Positions 32,399-43,016 of a stretch of DNA of 64,000 nucleotides are shown in pieces. The DNA lies in NCBI GenBank assembly GCA_024752435.1, contig CP103033.1, positions 930,001-994,000 on the forward strand, given 5' to 3'. Position 1 is the first letter of the stretch. Every line of letters starts with the position of its first letter. The position numbers and the translations under genes were made by a program. This DNA is from Allantophomopsis cytisporea (Eukaryota > Ascomycota > Leotiomycetes > Phacidiales > Phacidiaceae). The notes below the pieces were generated by a model. The model was not told where the DNA came from. It did no database searches and saw only the letters and a list, made by a program, of their open reading frames with translations.

Positions 32399-33507
32399 AT
32401 GGCTATCTACTCCTCGGTCCCACCACCCGAACAGGCCGCCGCTGCTGCTGCAGCAGCAACGCCCACTATCCCTATCGACATTGAGTCCTGGACTGTATCA
32501 GCCCTCGAATCGCTATCCATTTCTCCAACAGCTCGGGGCACTAACACCGGATTGACGATTCCCCTCGATGACGTTCCAGCACCAAAGGTCGTCACCCTGT
32601 CCATCCCCGCCCCCACCACAATCTCACATGCTAAGCCCCGCCGTGAGATCCTCCGACGAGACAGTTTGAAGCGTCGCGAAGCGCTGCTGAAGGGCAAGGA
32701 AGGTAGTCGACGACGCCAGCGCTGGGAGAATGGTATGGCATTTATCTAGGACAAAGATGATGCCTGCGGGCGCACAGCGAGTGGCAAGCTAACGCAGCCT
32801 AGATCATCTCCTTCATGTCCCCGGCGCTCAACCACCTCTCCCATCCGACTGGGAAGTGCATCCTACATACCCAGTTCATAGTGTACCATACTACTTAGCG
32901 CCTTTGTGGGATGCGGGTGTCCGCCACCGTGCCGAGGAAGTTGCGGCCGCTAAGCAGGCGGAGGTTCAGAAACGGGCAGGACATGTCGAGCAAGTTGGAC
33001 GTGTACCCGCTGAGCTGAGGCAGAAGTTGAAGAAGAGTAAGGGCGCTAGAACACTATTGCAGGACTTGGAAGAGGAGGTGAGGAAGTTTGTCACTGAGTA
33101 TGAGGGCCTGGCGCTCAAGCTGGAGATGGAGGAGCGAGAACGTGAGGTCGATAGTGAGGATGAGGAGATTGTGTTTGTAGGGAGGAATGGAACTATGAGT
33201 GACGAGCAGCGGAAGACTGTCGAGGAAGAGCTTGAGAGGGAGAAACTGATCTTCGATGCTAGTGTTGAGGATCATGGGGCTGGGTTTGGGTGAGTCTGCC
33301 TTTGTCTATATTGGCTCTCGGATACCGTACTGACTTATCAGACGTTGGCTTGTCCATTCTATTGCTACTTACTATGGCCTCACATCTCGATCGGTCACAG
33401 TTGGCCCGAGAAGAGAAGCTTACGTTGGCATCAAGCAAATCCGAACTGGACGTAGTCCTTCGACAGGACATATTGAGTTGCCAAGACCTCTCTGGGGTAT
33501 GATTTAA
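32399..33507 (+). CDS. R3H-associated N-terminal domain protein
   Basis: Predicted 328 residues; exons 32399-32732, 32803-33289 and 33342-33507. An Ala-rich N-terminus leads into RRDSLKRREALLKGKEGSRR. Across the first splice comes ENDHLLHVPGAQPPLPSDWE and then HPVHSVPYYLAPLWD, which is the signature I associate with the R3H-associated N-terminal domain (PF13902-type) of fungal nucleic-acid-binding proteins. An acidic coiled-coil segment follows (EEEVRKFVTEYEGLALKLE). The third exon encodes RWLVHSIATYYGLTSRSVTV and ends RPLWGM, an R3H-like tail. A role in RNA or single-strand DNA binding is inferred from the domain. Confidence 0.8.
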
Positions 33508-34112
33508 TCTCTTGTATTTTGACCTTCTGTTCTTACTTATTATGTTTTATATATATAATATTCTCATTTGATTTCGTTCGCACGGAAGAACGCTTTTGGG
33601 GTACAGGTTAGTATAATCGTTTGCAATTCACTTAAATATGCTAGATAGACTCTTAGCTATGTGGTTATATATATGATCTTTTTACCACATCTCACCTATA
33701 CACTCGTCCTTACATATGGCTTTGAGATCAAATAGACTGAAACCATTTGGGTTCGAACTCAATCTTACAATCAATACAAGCATGACATAGAGATGAATCC
33801 TATGCGAGTTGCTACAGTGTTGTCACTAACGTTCACTCCATATGCTTGGCACTACTTTTCAGTCAGCGACGGGTCTCGAACGGTAACATCACAACATATC
33901 ATGAAGCTCTGTTCATGCTAATTTCTTCTTGAAGCGGGCGAGAAGACTTCGTCTTAGACGTACTGGAAGGGCTCCTCCACAGTACACTTTACCAAGGCCC
34001 ACAGGCATGACTTTGCTACATCTCGGCTTCATCTCAAGTTCTTGTAAGCTTTCTTTCTCCCTTTGTCTCTAGTCCCCTCTGGCCTCATTTGTGAACAGCT
34101 GTTCCGAGCCAC
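33508..34112. other. Intergenic region, no gene seen
   Basis: AT-rich 3' flank of the R3H gene. It includes a GGTTCGAACTC stretch near 33750 that resembles a tRNA B box but has no A box or foldable cloverleaf around it. Confidence 0.6.
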
Positions 34113-34655
34113 TCATTTCCAGCTCTCTCCCCTCGCTAAAAAAAACCGTTCCGCCATAGTCTCATCCATACCGAAAGCAATTCTCGCTGTGACAAACATG
34201 TAGATCTCGTCCCAGTCCTCTGAGCCTTGTCCATGATGGTCCATCATCCAGTAAATCTCCGATACATCGCCTTGTAGTATTGCTGCAAGGGGCCTGGTTA
34301 ATGGTATGGACCTAGAACGTCGAATCGACAAGAAGCTTGCTTCTGCGGCTGTACCTCCAAAGCCAATCTGAATTTCGCAGTTGCAAGCACTTCGAGATAG
34401 GCCGCTGCACTAGAGCAAGGACCAATCAAACCAGCTTCGTCCGTTACAATGCCGTCTATATTCGTAGTCTTACAATGAATATAGTGCTGCCTTCTGCAAC
34501 TAATTCCAAACAGCACCAATGCTGTCCTGCAGAGAGAGGCTCACTCCTAACAACATTCTGGCCGGCAATTGACCAGAAGTGCTCGAAGATGGCGGGATTG
34601 TTGATGTTTGCTAGAAATATATCCAGTCTAATTTCATGCCTCCCCAATTCCAATT
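34113..34655 (-). pseudogene. Possible cryptic or decayed gene
   Basis: Three protein-like stretches lie in order on this strand but in different frames. The first has NNPAIFEHFWSIAGQNVV and GQHWCCLELVAEG; the second has GLIGPCSSAAAYLEVLATAK; the third has GDVSEIYWMMDHHGQG and ends FLARGESWK. A 64-base intron with a GTAAGA donor after STIFI and a CTCTAG acceptor would join the first stretch to the third in one open frame, replacing the second by a less protein-like sequence. Without that intron two frameshifts are needed. No ATG is available at the 5' side in the right frame. I cannot tell a short gene with a missing first exon from a frameshifted relic, and I do not recognise a family. Confidence 0.3.
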
Positions 34656-35296
34656 CTTATAGGATGTCCATCGGGGGCTAGGCAGAGGTGGTGCTTGCAT
34701 CGTGGCGGGTTCGGTTGGAGGATGTTCATTGATACATCCCGAATCTATATGACCGAATAGCGAGCTACAAAGATTTCCTAACTATATGAATTGATTCAAC
34801 CATTCGTGTTAATGGCAGGTAAGTGATTGGAATGTTGCACATGGTGGAATCACCAATTGTAAGGCAACAATCCTCCGTGTTAAGCAGGAATTATGATACA
34901 CGCCTTCTTACCAGGGTCTTGAACGTTTATGACTGGGTGCTTCATGTTATAAGTATTCTTCAAGAGAGTTTGATAAGGGCACGAAAGATTGGAGTAGTTG
35001 GTATTAAATACATTTCAAGAAGCGTATATCTGCACTTGAGACGTCTTGGAGAGGAGCATACACATTTAACAAATTGCTTTCTCCACTCAATTCATTCCGT
35101 ACGCAAAAACTATATTCATGATACAGTAACTTACACCAAATATGTGCTATATGCCAAATGCCAAGTCAACCGTCTTAACGGGACGAATCCAAACTCCTCA
35201 AATGCATTATGCATGTCAAAGCCATTTTTTCCAAACGCCCCATGCACACCCTAGTCATAATCATAACCCGTCGCTCCCCGTTTCAACCATTGGTAG
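34656..35296. other. Intergenic region, no gene seen
   Basis: The longest open frame (from about 34823) begins with GTG rather than ATG and resembles nothing known. It contains the 3' flank of the CCC1-like gene. Confidence 0.6.
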
Positions 35297-36442
35297 CTAT
35301 GGGTTGAAAGCCCTCACGAGTCCCATCGCCGCTCCTGCAGCCGCGCTACCAACAACAACCATCTGCACGCCTCCAAAGCAGCCAGCACGTACAGCCTTTC
35401 CGCCTTCCCAACCCTCTACCACGCAAGTCTTCACATACCCAAACACAAAGAGCGCTACCACCATGACAGCGATACTGATGTACAATCCCTCGTAAACCTG
35501 GTTGGAGCCGACGAATAGGTAGGGCAGCAATGGCAACAGCCCACCGAAGAAGTAGCCCATAGCGATAGTGAGTGCAGAGGTAAGGGCGCGCGATGCCGAA
35601 GGCGGTTCGCTACAGTGCTGAAATTGCATGACGAAGTCGCAAAGGTTTGGGGAAGTGGTCAGGTGCGTGGTCAGGTCGTCAAGGGTGGATGCTGGGAGGT
35701 TGTATGGCTCGAAGACCTCACGGATATCGGCCATGACAGCTTTAGGATTGGTCATGATCAGCTCTTCTGTGTGCTCGCGAGTTGCTTCATAGGATGCACT
35801 GGGGTATATTAGTTTTTGTTCGCGACAGGTATGCGCTTGCTTTTCGCTGGGAGCTGGACACTTACACTTCTGATTGCGCACCGAGATAGCCACCGAGACC
35901 CATCGATATGGCGCCTGCTATTAATTCGGCCAGACCACCATAGATGACCACCTGCGTGTTGCCAAGCGCCGAGAGACCAGCTGTCAGAGCGAAGGGGACG
36001 GTAAGGCCATCACTCAGGCCAATGGTGGCATCGGAGATGATGCGGGCATCAATCTTGAAGCCCTTCTTTGCCCGAGATGATGTCTGGCTTTCGATATCGG
36101 TTTCTGAAGAGGCATCTGAGTTGCTGTTTGAGTGTCTTCTTTCTTCAACTGGTATCGAGTCAGAGGATGATACTTCTTCAAGAGCGTTCACGACGACATC
36201 ATGGGGATAGATATAGACTTACCATAATAGGTTCTCTTTGATTGCACAGGCTTAAGCTCCTCCTTGAAAAACAGGTTCTTAATGCCAACGAGCGAGAATA
36301 AATTTCCTCTCTTGCCACTCAGGCTTGTATATCTGGGCTGGCCCATGTCTTCAGAGCGAAGTAAGCTGGCAGAAGCGGCGGACTCTTCGAAGCTTGGAGT
36401 ACGAGCTGTCGAGTTCCACTGAGAGTTATTGCTGCCGTCCAT
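35297..36442 (-). CDS. CCC1: CCC1/VIT1-family vacuolar iron/manganese transporter
   Basis: Predicted 343 residues; exons 36442-36223, 36175-35866 and 35798-35297. After a ~115-residue hydrophilic N-tail come the five membrane segments of the family: SDATIGLSDGLTVPFALTAG (segment 1 with the conserved Asp), NTQVVIYGGLAELIAGAISM, GLGGYLGAQSEVASYEATRE (start of the metal-binding cytosolic helix), SRALTSALTIAMGYFFGGLL and YISIAVMVVALFVFGYVK, ending with GSAAAGAAMGLVRAF. In yeast and plants these proteins load Fe2+ and Mn2+ into the vacuole in exchange for protons. The metal-binding loop contains the expected Glu-rich sequence (EATREHTEELI). Both introns are short (47 and 67 bp). Function is inferred from family. 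Confidence 0.93.
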
Positions 36443-39400
36443 TTTATAATCTTCTGCTCGCTTTATATCTATAGCTCTAGTATATTGAAGGTGGGATTTT
36501 AAAATTTATTTGGTTGTTGTGAGGGTCGTTGCAGAGCTGATCAATAGCCTTTGTGTGCACGCTGATTGGTTGAGTAGAACACACGGTGTAAATGCGAGAG
36601 TTGATTGGCGATACGAGGACGCACAGTTTGCGGGGAAACTGGAAGGGGAAGCTGGCAAGAAAACGTGCCAAATAGTGTTCAAAGACGACTGGACAATATC
36701 TGTATTTCGAGTGTGGTACGTGAATAATGATTCGGCTTGGAGGGGGAGAATTGCGTGAGGAAGAATGGTGAAATCGCAAGGGTTTCTTCAAGATCTTTCT
36801 ACAAGGTGCCATGGGCAGCGTATATATTTAAATGATACTCTTCTCACCTCTACCATTCAGTGATCCTACAACCCCGCCGCCAAGTGCAAGCCGGTGAAGA
36901 AATGAAGTCGATTTTGCAGAATTAGCATCCAATCATCGCTCTCCGCTGCAAAGCTCAGAACAAGCTTCAAGCCTGGAATTCTGTGGAGTGCTATTGTGAT
37001 GCAGAGGTGAGGATCCTGCATTGCAAATACCATTTCGCTGATTGGTGTGTCTTTGCGGCAGGTCGGTTGTCTGTGCGGCGAGGCTGAATCTGCTTGCTTT
37101 TACCTTACATATCATTGGCTGAGGGAGTACCCCCCTGACACTAGGAATGTCTCCGTTTATCTCCATCGATTGTTTTTGATTTCAAGTGAGCGGCACAGCA
37201 CAGGTGGCTTGCTGGTTGCTGTAATTGTCTCATGGCTATACCTGCTAGAGACACCAAATCCTTTACTTCGAAGCTTGAGTATGGCTAAGCTGAGAAAGTG
37301 CTGAGTGATCATCATCTAATGTGTCAGCTTAATCCCTGAATCAGAGGACAAAGACAAAGTACTTACGGAGGTTGTTTTCCGATTTGCGACATTTGTTGTA
37401 GGATCAAGTAAGTGCACGTTAACGACCATTAGACGTAGGAGTGATATTATGATAACGCTTGCTTATGGTATCATTTTCGTATATTAGACATAAGGTCAAA
37501 CCTACGAGTAGATTTGAATGGTATTGAGGTATATTGAACTTAGAGACTACATAGATAACCGCCATTTCTATTGTGAGATCAAAGTTGGGTAACGGCATAG
37601 CTTGCTTTCTTTCTCCTATGGTACGGGATTGCTTTGTCTGCGTAACAAAACTGGTGTGTGCGACTTGAAGAGTATGGGGCTAGGATTGGGATGCAAGTAT
37701 ACTTGGTTGAAAGTAAAGAAGTTATAGGTGATTATACATTGGTGTCTTGTAGGTTGTCGAGGAAACCTCTTTTTAATTGATCATAGCCTCTAACACTTAG
37801 TCATTTCTGGGTACTTGTATATGAGTAAACGCGCATAATACAAGGGTAAGAATGACATCTAAGAGTATATATAAACCAAGATATTTATTTATGGCGAAGC
37901 AGATTCGATTCTTTATACCTGTGATTGCTGTTCAAATGTCTGTTGCGTTACGTTACCCTAATTAATCAGCAGGATTATAGGAAGGTAACCTTCTCCACGT
38001 AGATATGACGATAGGGGACGTAAAAAGTAGTATTAAGATTCAAGTGCCTTCCTAGTGATAGAAGTCAAGTAAGAAAATTGCAATAAAATGTAAGAAGTGT
38101 ACCAGTATGTAGAATTCAAGCTAACTCCTATCTTCAAATAGCCATTTTTGTCATTAAATATGCCTTGACTATCCAGAATCTCATTTTTATTTATACTAGA
38201 GACACTTTCAAATAGGGAAGGGGGTTTGGAATAAACTTCCGCTGTAGTCTAGAATGTATATATCTAGAGTTCGAAATAGAGTTGTTTTAGTACAAGGATT
38301 CCAGATATGAGCGACGTAAACTTGTCATATACTTCTATATATTTTATCAAAGCTAATACATAGTCCTAAGGGTATAGTTGTTATAAGTGTCAGCTTAAGT
38401 TTCATTTTATTCTTTGACTATCGAGGCAAGCGAGCCAACTAGTAAAGTATAAGACGACATGAAATACCACTATTTCATTGGCCTAAAGTTCTAATTACAA
38501 GTCATAACTAGAAAGCTTATGCGATTGAGATGTCGCTCTGGAGATAGCACAACTTTCTAGTAGCTCGTCTTGTATATAAGCATAACTATATACTCTAGAT
38601 GATATCATCATCTGGACGGCCCTTCGGCCCTTCACCTGTAGAAGATGAAGTCTTTATAGTGAAACATAGCTTCCAAGAGAGCTCTTGTAGACTGTGACTA
38701 GAAAAAGGTCATCTCCGTCTACCTAATACTCATCACAACTAAGATCATATGAAGCGGCATCTCCAGATCCAAGACACAAGTTATTCGATTCCTAGCATTT
38801 TTCTGGCACACTTCGGATAGCCTTGATATTCAACATACACCCATGGCAAAGAATTTAGGGCTTCATACATACCTGAATCACAAAGTCTTATCTAAATATC
38901 ATTCGAAAGCTCCCTTGATCCGATTGTTGTGAACTAACCAGTGAAATGCTCGTAGTGATAGAGGAAAAATTAGTTCTCCAAGTTTATTCGAGCAGGTGTA
39001 TATTATAGAGGATAAGGCCATAAAGATACATAAATGACTATTGCTAGATCATTCTATGATGTTGTTCTAGAGTTGTGATGCATTAGAAACAAACAAAGCG
39101 AAATACGGACGAGCAGACGAGCTACGGGAGAGCCCCAAATATAATACGAGAGTAATTATTATCAACTGAGCTATTTACTACTATTCACCTTTCCACCATC
39201 ATTATGTACAAGAAGGGCATCAAACTAGATCTAGCTCTCTTCCATCGTCAACATGCAGGGTACAACTGAAGTCTGTGGTTGACTTGCTTCATGTAAGAGT
39301 AAAAGTGAATGTCTTGTATATATCTCAAGTCAGGATCTTTTTGAATAGAAAACATCTTCTACATCATAGCCTGGTCTCTAATTTAAGTTGGTGATAACGC

Positions 39401-41415
39401 GATTATATGTCATTAGTTCGATATTACTGGAAGGGATTTCAGCTAGCTATGGGTCAGATGTGTATGAATACAGGCGACCAGTATATTTATATATATCATC
39501 TTTTTTGTTCTGTCTTGTAAATATAAGGAGCTGTTGCCAATATTATAATGGGAGATTAAGGACTCGAAAGGTCTAAGTTGAAATGAATGAGTGATTATCA
39601 TTATCAAACCTTTCATTATTGTTCGTAGTCTTTAATTACCATATATACTTCACTATCATAATTTAAATCATTGTGTTTTTGAAAATCTAATCTTCCAAGG
39701 TCTCTTAGGTAGCAAGAATTAAAAATTATTTTAGCAATAACGATATCAATATCATTTTGAAATAATAGTAGTAGAATTAAAACTATGATAATAACAGCGA
39801 TTTCGATATCACTTTGATTTTTATGCCCGTGGCTAATTCATGCACGCTTCACGATGTATATACATAATTAACATATAAGAGAGCATATTCAAAATCAGTC
39901 TCTTATCTATAATGTAGCTCAACATCTGATAGGGGTACGTATTCTCGAGAAAATCGAGATATTATGCTTTGATAGGCACTGAGCCATTACAGAATCAGAA
40001 GGGTATAATACGTTCAAAAGAACTTCTCTTGATCTCTAGGTGAGCGGATTTTTCACAAACTTCCGTCAAACGTGAGCGCAATCTATCTAAGCCAACCTAG
40101 AGTCAGAAAGGCCTCAATCACGCGTTATCATTGTTAATACATTCACAATCACACACACTCTCATCACCATCGCAAACTCGAGGCTGTAATTAAAGCCACC
40201 AGCCGGGAATACAAGTCACGTGGAATCTTGTGAGCTATGGAGAGAAGAGGTACTGATCAAGATTCGATTGACTTTGCACCCGTCACAAGTGAGATGCTTT
40301 ACCAATCGCACCTCTATTACAGTATTAATCAAAAGCTAGTAATCCAAGTGGTAGTCATTCAGAGTTCTGTTTTACCAGGCGCCAATCTGACAATACCTCG
40401 TATGCATCCGTTCCCACGTACAATCCGAGTAGATTCTGGAAGCCAAAGAGGTATAAATAAACCTACAAGCATTGTATCGATATACAAGTAAGTCCACGCC
40501 AGTCAAATGACAAGCCTTATGGGTGGACTAGCATCACAAAGGAGATGCGAAACAGAAGTGTGATTAGCAAGAGTTTATCATCACCAGCGTTCTCATCACC
40601 ATCCACACTCTCACCACCATAACAGTCTCGCAACAAGAAAGTGAATTAACACAATCATACGAATACCAGAGCAGTACGGGGCTCAGAACCTGGTTTGGTT
40701 GCGTGCCGTTCACAAGAGGTAGAAGCAAGATATTTATACCCCCGACCTAGCATCATTGCGCTAGCACCTTACCAAACCCTCATGATATTTCCCACACAGC
40801 ACATGAGCGAGCCCACTGCACGTCAACGACAACCTCCTATTGAGCCAACCCCCCCCAAAGTCTCAGGAGGCCAAGAAAGTGAATCCGCGAGGTTAAGGGG
40901 TATAAATATAGAAGTTGTAGGTGACCTACTTAATCCGTGTACAAACAGATCTGGGCGATTATTACGATTATGGGATGCCGAAACCACAAGCCAGCTGAGG
41001 AGTCCTAATTTGTACCATTGGGCCGTCGTTATACTTCTCATCATCATTCGTGTCCTCGGCATCGATTTCTGTCGGTGAGGAGTCCCAGCAAGGACATCGC
41101 TATAATGATGCAGCATATCCCACAAGCGATGAGAGTTAGGAAACATAAGTGAGCTTCCATGTCATGCACAAAGAGCACTTGTATTGACGTTGCCTACCCA
41201 CCAGCCACTTTCAACACAGCCAGTCATATCAGATTCCATAAATGACCTCCAACATCAACACTACATTTAAACATCAGGCATCACAACATCACACAGCAAA
41301 CCACATAGCAATAAATTATATTCCAAAACCTAAATACAATGCTCGCTACCCACCAACCCATATATACAAAAATTCAAACTCCACCACATGCCACAACCAC
41401 TTTTCAATCCACACC
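36443..41415. other. AT-rich gene desert
   Basis: Nearly 5 kb with no supported gene. 37.3-40.1 kb is visibly rich in TA and interrupted by stop codons in all frames, as expected of repeats altered by repeat-induced point mutation, although I could not match it to a known element. At 40237 an ATG-started frame of 84 codons runs into a GTAAGT donor, and at 40782 another ATG-started frame of 99 codons ends in a hydrophobic stretch (WAVVILLIIIRVLGIDF); I cannot join them convincingly. Confidence 0.5.
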
Positions 41416-43016
41416 CTACAGGAACGCAACAGCAGCCAAGAACGCAACGCCCAAAGCTGCCGAGCTACCAGCGACCGCAGTCGCAGCACCGGTATAAGCC
41501 AGTTGCGCAAAAGTGACCGTAGCATTCAAGCTGGTGATATTGTTGGAAGCCGTAACACTTGGTGTAGAGCTCGTGAAAGTCTGGGTGACGGTGTAGCCGT
41601 TTATCACCGAGGTCTGGACGTAGAGACCCTCAGTGGAAGTCTGGGTGACGACCTCGCCGGGTGCGGTGGAGGTGTAAGTGTTTACGACCTCGGAGCCGGA
41701 GATAATTGAGGTGGAAGTCTGCACGACCTCGGAACCTGGGAGGGTGGTTGTGAAGGTGACGCAGACCTCGCTTGCCTGAGCTGACTCGATGGATTGGAAC
41801 AAAGATGTGAGAGCAGGGCCGATAGCGGTGATGATCGCGGTAGCGTTCTTGAACAGCGGCGTAGGTAATGCAACAGGGAAAGGATTGAGTGATGAAGCTG
41901 GGTTGAGGATAGCGGCGATGAGAGAAGGATAGCTTGCATTCGGGGCAGGGTTGGTGTCGCAAGGGAACTTGAGGTTGGAACCTGGCGTGCTGCCATCACC
42001 TTCATAGTCGAGAATGGAGCGCATGGTGCCGTTGGGTACTGCAGAGCCACAGTATCCTACCGCTGCATTGTCGTTTGGCACGTTGTAGCCAACCTGGCCT
42101 GGCAAGCAGCAGAAGTGGTTACCGTTCGTGTTCACGTGCCAGAGGGCCCAAGAGGAGTCTGCGCAGACTTGTGGCCAGAGACCTTCGACATCACCGCGGC
42201 AATCAGGGTTGTTTGCTGGGCAGCAAACGGGGACTTCAGAATCGCCGATCACGGTGCCGCAGTTAAGGCCTGTTGGGCAGCAGGAGCCACCGTAGCTGCA
42301 GAGCGAGGAGCCCTCGGTACAGGAGCTGTCGTTGGTTTGCAGAGACCAGCCGTAGTGGATTACATCGCAGGTTGGTGCTGGTGTTGGGGTGGCAGTTGGG
42401 AGGGCCGAGACTTGCACGCCGCTGGCGTTGACGCTGCCATCACCATTATTGTCTTGAACACCTGGGGTGGATCCTTCAGGGAGGGTTGAGCTGTTAGAAC
42501 ATTGACCGACAGCGTCTTGACCGAGACTCTTGTACCAGTATCCGTACTGGTCTGGAAGACAACAGAAGCTATTAAAGCCTCCATCTGGAATGTGCCAAAG
42601 AGCCCAGCCTGAGTTTGCGCACAAGTCAGTGTCATCAGAAGCCTCTACATCTCCTCGACAATCCGGGTTGTCTATAGAAGTCAGTAAACACGTATATATA
42701 CCAGACGCGTGAGTGACATACCGATGGGGCAGCATGCGTATGGCTGTCCAGTGTTGACGTAGGTTCCACAGAACAATTCCGGGGAAGTTCCAGAAGGGCA
42801 GCATTCTTGACCACGGTTGGAAGTCTCAGCGATACCAGTCTGATCGGTAAAGCATGAAGAAGTTCCGGCGGGGCAGTAGGTGTTGTTTCCTGCGGACAGA
42901 CTCCATCCTCCTCTGGCTACGATAGAACGTGCATTCAATCCATGGTTGACAGAGGTTCCCTGGGCGCTTGCCAAAGATGTCAACACAGACAATACGACGG
43001 TTCTCTGGAACAACAT
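41416..43016 (-). CDS. GPI-anchored Cys-rich cell-surface protein with a duplicated module
   Basis: Predicted 516 residues; exons 43016-42722 and 42671-41416. A signal peptide (MLFQRTVVLSVLTSLASAQG) opens the protein. Two homologous modules of roughly 110-130 residues follow. Each runs from WSL..(N)..C through CCP, CGT and CCP to NPDCRGDVE, SxWALWH, FCCLP and GYC/GQC. Spacing of cysteines is nearly the same in both. A Ser/Thr-rich stalk with repeated TxTSxxxGSEVVxT-like units follows, then a small-residue site and a hydrophobic tail (AAATAV..GVAFLAAVAFL) typical of GPI attachment. The intron splits module 1 only, just before its NPDC. The protein probably sits in the wall or plasma membrane; no catalytic motif is visible. 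The tripeptide RGD occurs once in each module. Confidence 0.8.

Noticed and set aside
33740..33765. GGTTCGAACTC, like a tRNA B box
   Set aside because: No A box, acceptor stem or anticodon arm can be formed around it.
34823..35254. 143-codon open frame
   Set aside because: It begins at GTG, not ATG, and resembles no protein.
38581..38660. GGCCCTTCGGCCC and nearby broken frames as a possible copia-type remnant
   Set aside because: Translation on both strands gave no integrase, reverse transcriptase or RNase H motif.
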